A stretch of 64,000 bases of DNA from Fimbriimonas ginsengisoli Gsoil 348. GTDB taxonomy: Bacteria > Armatimonadota > Fimbriimonadia > Fimbriimonadales > Fimbriimonadaceae. A model generated the notes under the pieces. That model was not told the origin of the DNA. It worked only from the letters and a program-made list of their open reading frames with translations, and searched no databases. Positions 16,332 to 25,616 of the stretch are shown here, one piece after another (position 1 is the stretch's first letter; every line of letters starts with the position of its first letter). Made by a program: the position numbers and the translations under genes. The DNA is taken from NCBI GenBank assembly GCA_945881865.1, contig CAMCVK010000006.1, positions 1-64,000 of the forward strand, written 5' to 3'.

Positions 16332-17864
16332 CTACTCGGTCTTCACAACTTGGCCCGTTTTTAGGTCAATGGAGACCGATCCAAAGGATCCGCCTTTTTG
16401 TTGCATCCCCTTGTTGTCCCAAAGCCCGATGAACTCCGCCGAGACCTTCAGAATCTGTCCTTCTCGCGTCACGCTGTATGGTGCCTGGGCTCTTGTTCCG
16501 GTATAGGGAAGAACGGTTGCAACGCCACCGTCCGACCCGCTGAAGGTCACGATGATTCCGGTTGCCTGCGTCGTCAATCCGGGGAGCAAGGTGTAAACCG
16601 GAGAATCACCGTTTGTGTACTTGAATCCGGCAAGTGGGCTTCCATCCGAAGCTGACAGATGGAAGACCAGATTCTGGCCGTTCGTCTCGGCGGATGAAAG
16701 AGGCGCAACCCGAGCGAGCGACCGACCGGCGACCGTGGTCGTTTTCGTGTCGAAGGTAACCACGCTGGTTACCGCGCGATCCTTTTGCCCGAACAGGAAT
16801 CCGGCGCAACTTGCTCCGAATGATCCGCCGGTGCCGATGAGCCTCTTCGTGGTGGAAGTCGGTGGCGGAACCGTAGTGGACAACGGCGAGGTTGTCGGAT
16901 ACCAGTCGTCGAGACTGCTTCCCGGGGTGAGATTTGTAACGTTGCCGCCACCTACGGTCATGGAGAACACGTCCAGCCGTGACGTCGGGGTGCCCGCAGA
17001 GAAGAAGATGCTTTTGCCGTCCCGGGAAAAGCTTGGCGAGCAGGCAGCAAAATTTGCCACTGCCACCTGGATGGAGCCGGTACCATCCACGTTAACAAGG
17101 GATAATCGGTTATTGAAGTCCCAGGTGTAGGCAAGCTTTTTGCCGTCGGGCGAGACGGTGGCAAATTCTCCATCAACCACCTTGGTTGCAGTCCCACCGG
17201 TGGGCCGAATCCACCAGAGTGAGTCGCCTCGACTAAAGTAGATCCGGGTCGCGTCGGGAGCCCAGAAGGGCCGAAGGCCGCCGGTTGTGGTTAGCTGTGT
17301 TAACTCCGTGCCATCGGCCCTGACCCTAAAAACTTGATCGGTTCCGTAGCCTCCTGTACGTCGAGTAAACACGAGCTGGCTTCCGTCCTTAGACCACGAA
17401 GGTGCCTCGGCATCCTCAAGGAATCGTGAGTATCCGGTTCCGTCGGGCCGTACGAAGCTAATTCCATCTTCATACTCAAACGCTATCCTAGTGCCGTCCG
17501 GTGAGAATGTGGGTCCAGACTCCCACGAGTAGGTGCTTGTAAGCGTTCGGACGTTCTTTCCGTCGGCATCCATCACGCAGAGCTCGTTGTTACGAATGAA
17601 CGCCACCTTTCCAACCGCCGGTGACGCGTACCCGCCGACAACGCTTGACTGGACCACCTCCGTAAAGGAAGCTCCCGCCAAACCGTAGACCGTCGCACCC
17701 GGCGAGATCGAAATTACAGGCGGCTGCGCAGTGCCTGCGGCCCGCGTCGTGAACGAACCGAGCGAGGACGAATTGCTCGAACCCAAAGTGGCATCGCCCT
17801 TCCCACCGCAACCAGCGAGAACGAAAAGAATAGCAAGCGACATCAGCGACCAAGAAACCTTCAT
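16332..17864 (-). CDS. Lipoprotein with TolB-like WD40/PD40 propeller
   Basis: The 510-aa product has a lipoprotein signal (MKVSWSLMSLAILFVLAGC). Residues 80-330 form TolB-type beta-propeller blades: GKVAFIRNNELCVMDADGKNVRTLT, GPTFSPDGTRIAFEYEDG, APSWSKDGSQLVFTRR, CSPSFSRDGKSIFFSAG. A serine/threonine/proline linker (TTVPPPTSTTKR) precedes a second beta-rich domain with no recognised family. It is probably anchored in the outer membrane facing the periplasm or the surface. It is monocistronic and bracketed by 51-nt repeats. Confidence 0.8.
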   Translation of the reverse strand: MKVSWSLMSLAILFVLAGCGGKGDATLGSSNSSSLGSFTTRAAGTAQPPVISISPGATVYGLAGASFTEVVQSSVVGGYASPAVGKVAFIRNNELCVMDADGKNVRTLTSTYSWESGPTFSPDGTRIAFEYEDGISFVRPDGTGYSRFLEDAEAPSWSKDGSQLVFTRRTGGYGTDQVFRVRADGTELTQLTTTGGLRPFWAPDATRIYFSRGDSLWWIRPTGGTATKVVDGEFATVSPDGKKLAYTWDFNNRLSLVNVDGTGSIQVAVANFAACSPSFSRDGKSIFFSAGTPTSRLDVFSMTVGGGNVTNLTPGSSLDDWYPTTSPLSTTVPPPTSTTKRLIGTGGSFGASCAGFLFGQKDRAVTSVVTFDTKTTTVAGRSLARVAPLSSAETNGQNLVFHLSASDGSPLAGFKYTNGDSPVYTLLPGLTTQATGIIVTFSGSDGGVATVLPYTGTRAQAPYSVTREGQILKVSAEFIGLWDNKGMQQKGGSFGSVSIDLKTGQVVKTE

Positions 17865-17971
17865 GACAAAACTTTACCACGGAGATCAACTTTTACAAAG
17901 TATTTTTTATGGCGGCGTATTTCTTAACAATTCACAGCCATTCTCTTTAGTCTGGTCCTAATAAATTCGGA

Positions 17972-18022
17972 CCCGAAACGTTAATAACGGACCCAAAACC
18001 GCAGCGTCAATATCACCTTGCG
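17972..18022 (+). repeat. Direct repeat, right copy
   Basis: This is the second copy of the 51-nt segment described at 16271. The neighbouring 18023-18213 interval holds nothing else I can support. Confidence 0.6.
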
Positions 18023-18213
18023 TTCATAGAAGTCAAACATCCCACCTATTTCCCGCCCACTCCGCACGCCGGTGATCGCCTTGCCAATCGCCTGAAAGCT
18101 CACCGCGGATATGGCCGCACCAAAGGTGCTGAATCGGTGGTAGCCACAGCTCGATCAAGTTCCTCCGCTCGGATTGAATACGCCCGGGCGGAGGAATGGG
18201 CAAGAGACGCCAA

Positions 18214-19986
18214 TTATTTTTTAGGCACCATTGGAAGCGGCGGCAGATCTCGGAAGTCGAATCGGCTGCGACTCTCGTCAAGCGTTGCGACCAACGCGCC
18301 GTTTCCATCGCGTGCGACATTCACTGCAAAGACAGGGATAGGGGAACTATTGCCTGAGCTACCCCTTTCCGGGCCCACACTAAGCCGGAAAGCGTTGTAG
18401 ATCCTACGTCCTGTCTGCAATTGGATGGTGGCGGTTCGGCCAGTTGCGCGACTATAGTTGTTAATTCCGACTCGGTAAGTTCCCTCTTGAATGTTTGCGG
18501 CCGTACACGACGCGTAGTAATGCTCCGGCCCGAGCTGGACTGTGTTATCAACATCAAGAAACCCAGACTGCCCGCTCTTGCGGCCGTAGTAGACTTGCGT
18601 GCCGTTCGGTTCCACGACATGGAGATCAACGTCGCCAGGCCCATCCCAGGTCATGGTCACGGTGAAAAAGCCTCTTGTTCCGTCCGTGGGAGGAGCCGTA
18701 AGTCTCCCGATAGTCTCTCGCGTCTCGGCTTGTACTCTCGCCCTGCCGGCGTATGTCGGTTCAAGATACACGTCTCGAAAGCCATGACCTCCGGGAAGGG
18801 TGATGTTCGGCTGCATCGGGCTGATTACACGAATGATGTCTTTCGATGAAAGAAGATACTGGCCAGAAACAGTGGTTGGCGGAGCGATGTGATAAGAACT
18901 AACTGAATTCGCACCAAATCTGTTTCGGAGCTCAGGCAGCATTCCATTTACGAACCAATTCCCCTGCGAGTAGCCGACGAGAAGTAGACGTTCGCCCTGC
19001 GTTAGTGCCGTGTTTGCGGTCGCTTTAAAGTTATTGAGAAGCGCAGGCGGTCCGGTAGCGCTGGCCCACTTTCGGGTTGCCTCGTCGATTTGAGACCTAA
19101 TGAAAGCGACAAAACTCGCCAGCTTTGGACTTACCAGAATCGAGCCAAGTAGAACCGCATCATTCTCCAAAATGGAGCCGATCAATTCGAACCTTCCTGC
19201 ATACTCCGCCCATTCAGGGGATGCTGTCTTCAGCTTAAAAGACTCAACAATATCATTGTAAGGACCAACTGAATGGTTATAGAGGAGGGTGTACCTCACA
19301 TTCTGCTGACCGACGGTAAATCCAATCGTTCGGATAAGTTCGCCGAACTCAATCTCTGCTTGTGGGTGAGAAGTTCTGATACCGTTCACATACATCACGG
19401 TCACCCCCGACGCTGAGCAGAGATCCTCTGCACTCTGCACGCGTGAGTTGCCCGTAGAGCGTGTCGTGGAATCCTCTGCGAAGGAGGTTCCGGCGAGAAG
19501 AGCTTGAGCAGCTTGGTGCGCCCGAAAGCGCGCTTCTGTGTTCAAAGTGAAGGAGAGAATCCGGCTGCTGTAAATTCGTTCTGTCTCTGGGGCGTTTCGA
19601 AGTGCAATAGTTGCAGCGCGCACTGCCTCCGCTCTCTGGTACGCCTTCTCGGCGTTTCCACTATCGGTAACCGAACCTTGGATTGCGCGCGCCAGGTTGG
19701 AATAGAGCGAGCGCCTTGAGGAACTTAGCGGGAATGAATTGACGATCCGGTCAACATCGTCTCGGACTCCGTTGCTATCTGCATCAGCACCGGCAATAGT
19801 TGCCGTTCGGTCCAGTTCCGTATAGATTGGTAGTAGATTTCCTTGATCCGTCTCTGTTTTCTTCCCAGAGCCTCCACATGCAAGGGAGACAAAAAGGAAG
19901 ACGATGACAAAGAGAACTGGGACTGACGGTAACTTCCAGGCATAGGCCGAAAGTTTCTTGGTTTGGCTGGATGGGATGTTTTTCAT
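18214..19986 (-). CDS. Large lipoprotein: hydrolase-like core plus DUF2135-like domain
   Basis: I start the gene at ATG 19986 (MKNIPSSQTKK...VLFVIVFLFVSLACGG), which gives a lipobox; the longer ORF upstream reads as AT-rich noncoding DNA. A Ca2+-binding-type repeat (DADSNGVRDDVD) follows. The middle contains VTVMYVNGIRTSHPQAE and a nucleophile-elbow-like LLLVGYSQGNWFVNG (GxSxG), suggesting an alpha/beta-hydrolase fold. The last 180 residues include GDVDLHVVEPNGTQVYYG, the DUF2135/YfaP-type motif. Codon usage is less GC-rich than the flanking genes, and transfer is possible. The substrate is unknown. Confidence 0.7.
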   Translation of the reverse strand: MKNIPSSQTKKLSAYAWKLPSVPVLFVIVFLFVSLACGGSGKKTETDQGNLLPIYTELDRTATIAGADADSNGVRDDVDRIVNSFPLSSSRRSLYSNLARAIQGSVTDSGNAEKAYQRAEAVRAATIALRNAPETERIYSSRILSFTLNTEARFRAHQAAQALLAGTSFAEDSTTRSTGNSRVQSAEDLCSASGVTVMYVNGIRTSHPQAEIEFGELIRTIGFTVGQQNVRYTLLYNHSVGPYNDIVESFKLKTASPEWAEYAGRFELIGSILENDAVLLGSILVSPKLASFVAFIRSQIDEATRKWASATGPPALLNNFKATANTALTQGERLLLVGYSQGNWFVNGMLPELRNRFGANSVSSYHIAPPTTVSGQYLLSSKDIIRVISPMQPNITLPGGHGFRDVYLEPTYAGRARVQAETRETIGRLTAPPTDGTRGFFTVTMTWDGPGDVDLHVVEPNGTQVYYGRKSGQSGFLDVDNTVQLGPEHYYASCTAANIQEGTYRVGINNYSRATGRTATIQLQTGRRIYNAFRLSVGPERGSSGNSSPIPVFAVNVARDGNGALVATLDESRSRFDFRDLPPLPMVPKK

Positions 19987-20461
19987 CTTGTACGTATCAC
20001 CCGGATAGCTAGGCACGAAATACTTCGATTCGTACAGCTGTAGGAAGAGAACGTAGTATACAGCGGCTAGAACGCTAAAGAGAGAGAATTTACAAAAAAA
20101 ATTGACGAAGCCAAAGTTTATAGAATGCTTCGCCACTTTCCTTCGTGCATAGCGTAAATCGTGAAACAACTGGGTTAAAAAGCTGGATCCTGTCGAAATG
20201 AGCTTTGCTTGACACGTGGACGATTCAGCCGCCGCAACTACTTCATCTGGCACGTGTTGGGGCGTCGAATTGTGGGCTCCCTCCGGGCTTTGTCGCCAAA
20301 AGTTCGCTTTATCGCCGGGGTCGAGGGTCGTCGCATAGACGCCTAGCAGCACGCCTGCTGCCCACCCGGTTCGTGCGCAGGTGATCCCCCAATAAGCTTC
20401 GATTCATGGACGCAAAAGCGCGGACTTGTCGCCGGGTCCCCGCCCCCAATAGGCTCAAGGG
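19987..20461. other. Gene-free spacer, AT-richer than surroundings
   Basis: No gene is supported here. The first 200 bases carry T-rich and A-rich runs (ACAAAAAAAATTGACG) that could hold the promoter of the minus-strand lipoprotein. The rest shows no repeat or RNA that I recognise. Confidence 0.5.
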
Positions 20462-20893
20462 ATGCAATTGATCCGCTTCGCCTTCCCTGCCGCTCTCCTC
20501 ATGTGCGTCGCCTACACCGCTTCTGCCCAACAGGCAGCACACAGCCTGCATCCCAAGGGATCAGCCTCTCAGACGAAGATGGCTCCCCAGATGGAAATGT
20601 GCAAGCAGATGATGGCCGACATGGAGCGGGAGAAAGCCCACATGAAGGAGATGGACGCGATCCTTGATCGCTTGACCTCCAAGATGGACTCGGCGACGGG
20701 AGATTCTAAGATTGAGGCAATGTCAGTGGTTTTGAAGGAGCTCGTGGCTCAGCGGAGAATGGCACGGATGATGAAGGAAGAGATGGACGGCAAGATGATG
20801 GGCCACATGATGGGGCACATGAAGATGCCAATGAAGTCCGGCAAGATGGATTGCCCGATGATGAAGGGCATGGGCGCGATGGGCGGCAAGTGA
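20462..20893 (+). CDS. Secreted Met/His-rich small protein
   Basis: The 143-aa product has a signal peptide (FAFPAALLMCVAYTASAQQ). A charged helical middle (MADMEREKAHMKEMDAILDRL) is followed by a methionine-rich tail with MMGHMMGHMKMPM and MDCPMMKGMGAMGG. Methionine/histidine clusters of this kind bind Cu(I) in periplasmic copper proteins, so copper handling is a reasonable guess, but no copper gene lies nearby. It reads towards the LemA gene 55 nt downstream. Confidence 0.7.
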   Translation: MQLIRFAFPAALLMCVAYTASAQQAAHSLHPKGSASQTKMAPQMEMCKQMMADMEREKAHMKEMDAILDRLTSKMDSATGDSKIEAMSVVLKELVAQRRMARMMKEEMDGKMMGHMMGHMKMPMKSGKMDCPMMKGMGAMGGK

Positions 20894-20948
20894 CCGGTCC
20901 AAGATTCACGAACGGCGCTCCGGTTCCGGCACTAAGGGTGCCCGGCGA

Positions 20949-21560
20949 ATGAAGCCGATGGTGCGTGTCTTGCTGATCGTCGCCGGGGTCGTCGCCCTCC
21001 TCGGCATGATGATCGGTGGCACCTACAATGGCCTCGTGGGCAGCGATCAAAAGGTCCAGGCTCAGTGGGGTCAGGTTCAAAATGTCTACCAGCGACGATT
21101 GGACCTCATCCCGAACCTGGTCTCGACCGTCAAGGGCGCCGCCGGCTTCGAAAAGAGCACGTACATAGCGGTTGCCGAAGCGCGTTCCAAAGCCCAAGGC
21201 GCGCTGCAGACGGCCGGCGCAAATCCAGGTAGCGACCCGACCAAGCTCGCGCAAGTTCAGCAGACCCAGGGCGAGTTGTCGTCGGCCCTCGGTCGATTGA
21301 TGGTGGTCGTTGAGAACTACCCCGACCTGAAGGCGACTGCGAATTTCCGGGATCTCCAGGAGCAGCTGGAAGGAACCGAGAACCGGATCACGGTCGAAAG
21401 GATGCGCTTTAACGAAAGTGCCCAAGAGTTCAACGCGAAGCGGCAGAGCTTCCCGACCACCCTGGTGGCGGGCATGTTCGGTGCGCGCTTTGCGGTGAAG
21501 TCGTACTTCCAAGCCGATGCCGGGGCCCAAACTGCTCCCAAAGTTGACTTCAGCAATTAA
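20949..21560 (+). CDS. LemA family protein
   Basis: At 203 aa this is a typical LemA protein: one N-terminal membrane helix (VLLIVAGVVALLGMMIGGTYNGLV), then an all-helical bundle opening with VQAQWGQVQNVYQRRLDLIPNLVSTVKGAAGFEK and closing with RMRFNESAQEFNAKRQSFPTTLVAGMFGARFAVKSYF. The role of LemA is not settled; it commonly sits beside TPM-domain genes, and here the TPM gene overlaps its 3' end. Confidence 0.95.
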   Translation: MKPMVRVLLIVAGVVALLGMMIGGTYNGLVGSDQKVQAQWGQVQNVYQRRLDLIPNLVSTVKGAAGFEKSTYIAVAEARSKAQGALQTAGANPGSDPTKLAQVQQTQGELSSALGRLMVVVENYPDLKATANFRDLQEQLEGTENRITVERMRFNESAQEFNAKRQSFPTTLVAGMFGARFAVKSYFQADAGAQTAPKVDFSN

Positions 21561-22257
21561 GCGAATCCTCTGCGGCATCTGCCTTCTCTTCGCTGCGATC
21601 ATTGGCACGGCCCAGAGCGTTCCCCCGGCCCCAACCCGGTGGGTTACCGATTCCTCTGGGTTCCTTTCCCGTTCGACGCGCGACGATCTCGACGCCAGCC
21701 TCGATGGCTATCAGGAAAAATCTGGCCACCAAGTCCTGGTTTGGATTGGCAAAACCACCGGTGGAGACTCGATTGATGATTGGGCAAACCGAGCCTTTAC
21801 GGCGTGGAAGATCGGACGAAAGGGCTTCGACGATGGCGTGGTTCTGTTCGTCATGGCTGACGACCGTACGGTGAGAATCGAGGTCGGGTATGGCCTAGAA
21901 GGAGACCTGCCGGATGCGACGGCCTCGCGAATCATCAACGAAACGCTGCTTCCACGAATCAAAGCGGGGGATCGGGATGGCGCGCTAAGAGGCGCGGTTA
22001 CGCAGATCGTCTCCGCCCTCGGCGGCAAACTCGGGCCGGTAAGCGGACCGGCTTCCACTCCGTTTAGCCCTTGGCAGGTGCTTCTGGGCGTTCTCGGATT
22101 AATCGCGCTTGTGGCTTTGGGGATTCGGTATCCCGTGTTTGGCTACTACCTGCTCATGATTGTCTCGTCGGCTTTGCGTCGCGGCGGAGGCGGCGGCAAT
22201 GGCGGGGGAATGAGCGGCGGCAGATCGGGAGGCGGCGGCGCGAGTGGGAAGTGGTGA
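21517..22257 (+). CDS. TPM-domain membrane protein (YgcG-like)
   Basis: This is a 246-aa protein with a signal peptide (RILCGICLLFAAIIGTAQS), a TPM domain (WVTDSSGFLSRSTRDDLDASLDGYQEKSGHQVLVWIGKTTGG...VRIEVGYGLEGDLPDATASRII), a membrane helix (VLLGVLGLIALVALGI) and a Gly/Ser-rich tail ending GGGGASGKW, all family hallmarks. ATG 21517 overlaps LemA by 44 nt; TTG 21544 is an alternative. With LemA it forms a translationally coupled pair. Confidence 0.9.
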   Translation: MPGPKLLPKLTSAIKRILCGICLLFAAIIGTAQSVPPAPTRWVTDSSGFLSRSTRDDLDASLDGYQEKSGHQVLVWIGKTTGGDSIDDWANRAFTAWKIGRKGFDDGVVLFVMADDRTVRIEVGYGLEGDLPDATASRIINETLLPRIKAGDRDGALRGAVTQIVSALGGKLGPVSGPASTPFSPWQVLLGVLGLIALVALGIRYPVFGYYLLMIVSSALRRGGGGGNGGGMSGGRSGGGGASGKW

Positions 22258-22274
22258 TGCAACGGTGCGGGCCG

Positions 22275-22309
22275 TTTGGAGTACGGCGGCAGAGCCGCCG
22301 CACTCCAAA
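22275..22309. terminator. Bidirectional hairpin between convergent genes
   Basis: TTTGGAGTACGGCGGC-AGA-GCCGCCGCACTCCAAA is a 16-bp stem with one mismatch. It lies between the TPM gene and the convergent S9 peptidase gene. No U-run follows, so it may be a repeat element used as a terminator. Confidence 0.65.
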
Positions 22310-22321
22310 ATCACAAGAGAC

Positions 22322-24721
22322 TTACTTCTTGTACGGACCCCACCACTTGTTCAAGAAGCCCAAGTAGATGGCGTGGCGGTCGCGCGAGTCCATATCCCCG
22401 CCCATTCCGTGCCCGCCGGTCGGGTCAAGCGCGAGCTCAACAAGCGGGCCGCGGCCGTACTGCAACAGCTTTCGGTAGACATTCACCGTGTCTTGGAACA
22501 GCACATTGTCGTCCTCCATGCCGTGCAGCAACATCAGCGGCGACCGCAGGTTCTTGGCGAGGGAGGTCAGACTGTACTTATCCAGATCGGCAGGCGAGCC
22601 AGAAGGCGAAGCCCCGATCACGCCGGCCGTGTACCAGGTGTTATAGTTCTGCCACTCGGTTGGACCCGCACCGGCGATGCCCAGCGTAAAGACATCCGGC
22701 GCCGTGAACAGGCACATCTGCGTTTGGAAGCCGCCAAAGCTCCAGCCGTTGATGCCGACCTTGGTCGTGTCGATGCCGTATTCCTTGGCCATGTACTTGG
22801 CCGCGTCGCTGAGGTCTTCCACCTGGGCTTGGCCCGGCTTCTCCCAGTTTGCGTTGCCAAAAGCGTTGCCGTAGCCGGAGCTTCCGCGCGGGTCAACCAC
22901 GATCGTCACATAGCCGAACACGCGCGTCAGATACTGGTTGAACAGGTAGGCGGTCGTGTTGAACGTGCCGACTTCGACCGAGTTGCCCTTTCCGAGCGGG
23001 CCGCCGTAGACGTACATGAATAGCGGTCGCTTGTCGGTTTTCTTAAAGTTATCCGGCAGGAACATGTACCCGTGCACGGTTTGGCCATTCCGGTTTTGGA
23101 AGGTGAAGAGGTTCGGTTTCTCTTTGTTCACGGCGTCAAACGTGCCGCGATGGGAGTCGGTGACCTTCTTCTCGTCGCCGTCCAGAACGTAGAGTTCGCT
23201 GGGCGACGACCAGCTCTTGAAGTTGGCCGCGAGTTGGTTCGTCGATTCGCTGAAGGCGGTGTTCTCGTAAACGCCCGTCTTCTTGCCGATCTGCTTCATC
23301 TCGCCCGATTCGATATCGACGCGAAAGACGCCTTCAACCGGCGCGGTGACCGGGTTCGCGGTGACAAAAAGTGACTTGCCGTCCGGCGTAATCCGTACCG
23401 GGTAGCAGTCGAAGGCCCCCTTGGTGATCGGGCTGGCGGTCTGCTTCACCGGATCGATGATCCAAGGGTGCCGGTAGCCGCTGATGTCGAGCATCGCGAT
23501 GATCTTGCTGCCGTCGGGCGTGAAAAACGGCTGGCTCATTCCCGGCGTGTCGTGGTCGCCGTCGAGCTTTGCCTTGTAGGCAACGGTCAGTTCCTTCTTT
23601 TCCAGGTCGGCAACCTTGATTTCGTATTCCATCGCGGTGCGTCGCCACGTGGCAAACACGAACTTCTTGGAGTCCTTCGACCATGCGAACTCTTGGTTGT
23701 CGCTGCCACGCGCGCCGCGACCGTTTGCAATGGAGGTCTGTTGCCATTCCTTGCCGCCCTTGTACGTCCAAACTTCCCACGGCTTGCCGTCGTTCTTCGG
23801 GTCGCGGCCCTGGGTGATGTCGTACAGGTACACCCGCGAGTCGATCTTAAACTCGTCGTCGGCCACGCCTCGGTTCACAGTGACGGCTTTCGCAAAGCGG
23901 TCCTTGAACGAGATCCACTGAACGGTTCGGTTCGGCTGCGTCCAGTTGTCGACGCGGACCATCATCTTCGTGCCGTCAGGCGAAAGCTGGTACCCGGCCA
24001 TCTCCAGGCGGTCTGGGAGTTCGGGGTTCAGCTGCTCGACGATCGGGCTGTCGAACCGGGCGCGGTAAATCGCGTTGCCGCGGGCAAATGTAAAGCCGCT
24101 CGCGTCCGGCGTGAATTCCGCATCGCCCTCGCGGTCGCGCGTGTTTGTCAGTCGGGTAGGTTTGGCCTCGCCCAGTTTCCAACGGTAGATGTCACCGGCG
24201 TAGGTTACGAGCAACTCGTCAGACTTCGGTGACCACGTTGCGGCAGAAACGCCCGGGTACGAAGGCAGTGGCTCCTTGCGCTTGGCGGCCTCTTCCTTTC
24301 GCTTGAGGCGCCATTCGCGATATTCGAGGTCCGACATCTTGTCGGCCTTGTCCAGCTCGTCGTCTTCCTTCTTGTTCTGCTCCAGTGCCTTCGGGATGTT
24401 GCGGTCAAACTCCAGCCAGGTGTCCGGCTTGGTCAGGCGAGTTGACGTCCCCGACTTGGTGTCGTAGAGGTAGAGGTCGTTGCCGCGTTCCTTGATCGGG
24501 TTCCATAGGTAAACCAGGTAGCGGTCGTCTTTCGACCATTCGAGCCCGCTTGCCGACTTGCCAAAGAAGCTGCGGCGCGGGAACATCGCGTCGAACGGGA
24601 GCCCGGCGCTCTTTTCGAGCGCGCCAATCTGGGCGTTGGTGGTCAGCGGCGGGGCAACCGGGGTTGGCAGGCTACTTTTTGCCTGGGCAACGAAGAGCGG
24701 GAGAAGAATAATGCCAATCAT
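22322..24721 (-). CDS. S9 family serine peptidase (prolyl oligopeptidase/DPP-IV-like)
   Basis: I start at ATG 24721 (MIGIILLPLFVAQAKS), a signal peptide; the ORF start at 24811 lies inside the divergent gene. The N-terminal 520 residues form a TolB-like propeller with DPP-IV-like strands (SKDDRYLVYLWNPIKERGNDLYLYD). The C-terminal alpha/beta-hydrolase domain shows VVDPRGSSGYG, the nucleophile GWSFGGFQT (Ser), the Asp in MLLHGMEDDNVLF and the His in PTGGHGMGG. It is a periplasmic or secreted peptidase acting on short peptides. The 799-aa length is normal for the family. Confidence 0.92.
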   Translation of the reverse strand: MIGIILLPLFVAQAKSSLPTPVAPPLTTNAQIGALEKSAGLPFDAMFPRRSFFGKSASGLEWSKDDRYLVYLWNPIKERGNDLYLYDTKSGTSTRLTKPDTWLEFDRNIPKALEQNKKEDDELDKADKMSDLEYREWRLKRKEEAAKRKEPLPSYPGVSAATWSPKSDELLVTYAGDIYRWKLGEAKPTRLTNTRDREGDAEFTPDASGFTFARGNAIYRARFDSPIVEQLNPELPDRLEMAGYQLSPDGTKMMVRVDNWTQPNRTVQWISFKDRFAKAVTVNRGVADDEFKIDSRVYLYDITQGRDPKNDGKPWEVWTYKGGKEWQQTSIANGRGARGSDNQEFAWSKDSKKFVFATWRRTAMEYEIKVADLEKKELTVAYKAKLDGDHDTPGMSQPFFTPDGSKIIAMLDISGYRHPWIIDPVKQTASPITKGAFDCYPVRITPDGKSLFVTANPVTAPVEGVFRVDIESGEMKQIGKKTGVYENTAFSESTNQLAANFKSWSSPSELYVLDGDEKKVTDSHRGTFDAVNKEKPNLFTFQNRNGQTVHGYMFLPDNFKKTDKRPLFMYVYGGPLGKGNSVEVGTFNTTAYLFNQYLTRVFGYVTIVVDPRGSSGYGNAFGNANWEKPGQAQVEDLSDAAKYMAKEYGIDTTKVGINGWSFGGFQTQMCLFTAPDVFTLGIAGAGPTEWQNYNTWYTAGVIGASPSGSPADLDKYSLTSLAKNLRSPLMLLHGMEDDNVLFQDTVNVYRKLLQYGRGPLVELALDPTGGHGMGGDMDSRDRHAIYLGFLNKWWGPYKK

Positions 24722-25607
24722 GAATTCCAACACTATATCCGCAGGGGGCCGCCCGAGAAGTTCCGGAGGCGCAATCGGCTCCGACCAAGGCGAAAGAAGG
24801 ACGATTCTCATGACCGGCTATTGGCCGCCGACGAACATTGCGAGCCCAGACGGGATCCTTGCGCCGTGGGCACCTCGCGTCAACAACTACTTGGGGACTG
24901 GATACGATGTGGTGGCCGTGGCGACCGAGTTTCCCGTAGGTCCGCTCGGAACGACCGGAGTCGGGGATCGAACGCGGCCGTACTGGGGAGCGGGAACGGG
25001 AGATATCACGGTCGACTATCGGCACACTTCGCAGCGCTTTTGGCGGTTGATGGAGGAGCACAAGCTGGCCGCGGTCATGAGTTTCAGCCGGAACACGCCG
25101 GACCGGCAATGGGTCCTGGAGCTCGGCGCGTTGAACCTGCCACAGGCGGAATGGAAGACGGAAATTACGTACGTCGACGCGGATGGCGAGCCGCGACTAG
25201 GTCTTTTCCCGGGGCCGTTCGCTGGCGGAAGCGAGGAAGACTTCTCGCCGTTTCGGGGCCAAGGCGTCACGGATGGGCTCCCGCCCGACCCCACCGTGCC
25301 GGCCGGGTTCGCCCGTGAATCGACCCTTCCGCGCGAGCAGATCTTTTCCGCATTGGGGGCGGCCTTTCCGCCGGAACAAATCGAGCCGGTCATCGGCGAT
25401 AGCTTCACGCGGGTCGGACCGTTTGTCTCCGGCTACATGGCGTATCACGTCTCGTGGTATGCGGCCTTCTGCTGGGAAACCGACCACCCGTGCCTCGCCG
25501 CCGGACACACCCATGTCGGCATCGACGTTGACGTCGCGGACGGTCGCCGGGCCGTCGAGATTCAGTTAGAGACCCTTATCACTTACCTTCGGAACGGGGC
25601 AAAGTAG
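24720..25607 (+). CDS. Pyroglutamyl-peptidase-like (C15 fold) protein
   Basis: The first strand TILMTGYWPPTN resembles the opening of pyrrolidone carboxypeptidases (ILVTGFEPF), and the second half has the family-like stretch GPFVSGYMAYHVSWYAAFCWETDHPCLAAGHTHVGI with a Cys and a His. The classical active-site arrangement is not clear, so catalysis is unproven. ATG 24720 is used because the first strand needs the residues before Met24810; it overlaps the divergent S9 start codon by two bases. ATG 24810 is the alternative. It stands alone before the CCA-adding-type gene. Confidence 0.6.
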   Translation: MNSNTISAGGRPRSSGGAIGSDQGERRTILMTGYWPPTNIASPDGILAPWAPRVNNYLGTGYDVVAVATEFPVGPLGTTGVGDRTRPYWGAGTGDITVDYRHTSQRFWRLMEEHKLAAVMSFSRNTPDRQWVLELGALNLPQAEWKTEITYVDADGEPRLGLFPGPFAGGSEEDFSPFRGQGVTDGLPPDPTVPAGFARESTLPREQIFSALGAAFPPEQIEPVIGDSFTRVGPFVSGYMAYHVSWYAAFCWETDHPCLAAGHTHVGIDVDVADGRRAVEIQLETLITYLRNGAK

Positions 25608-25616
25608 GCTCTCCTC

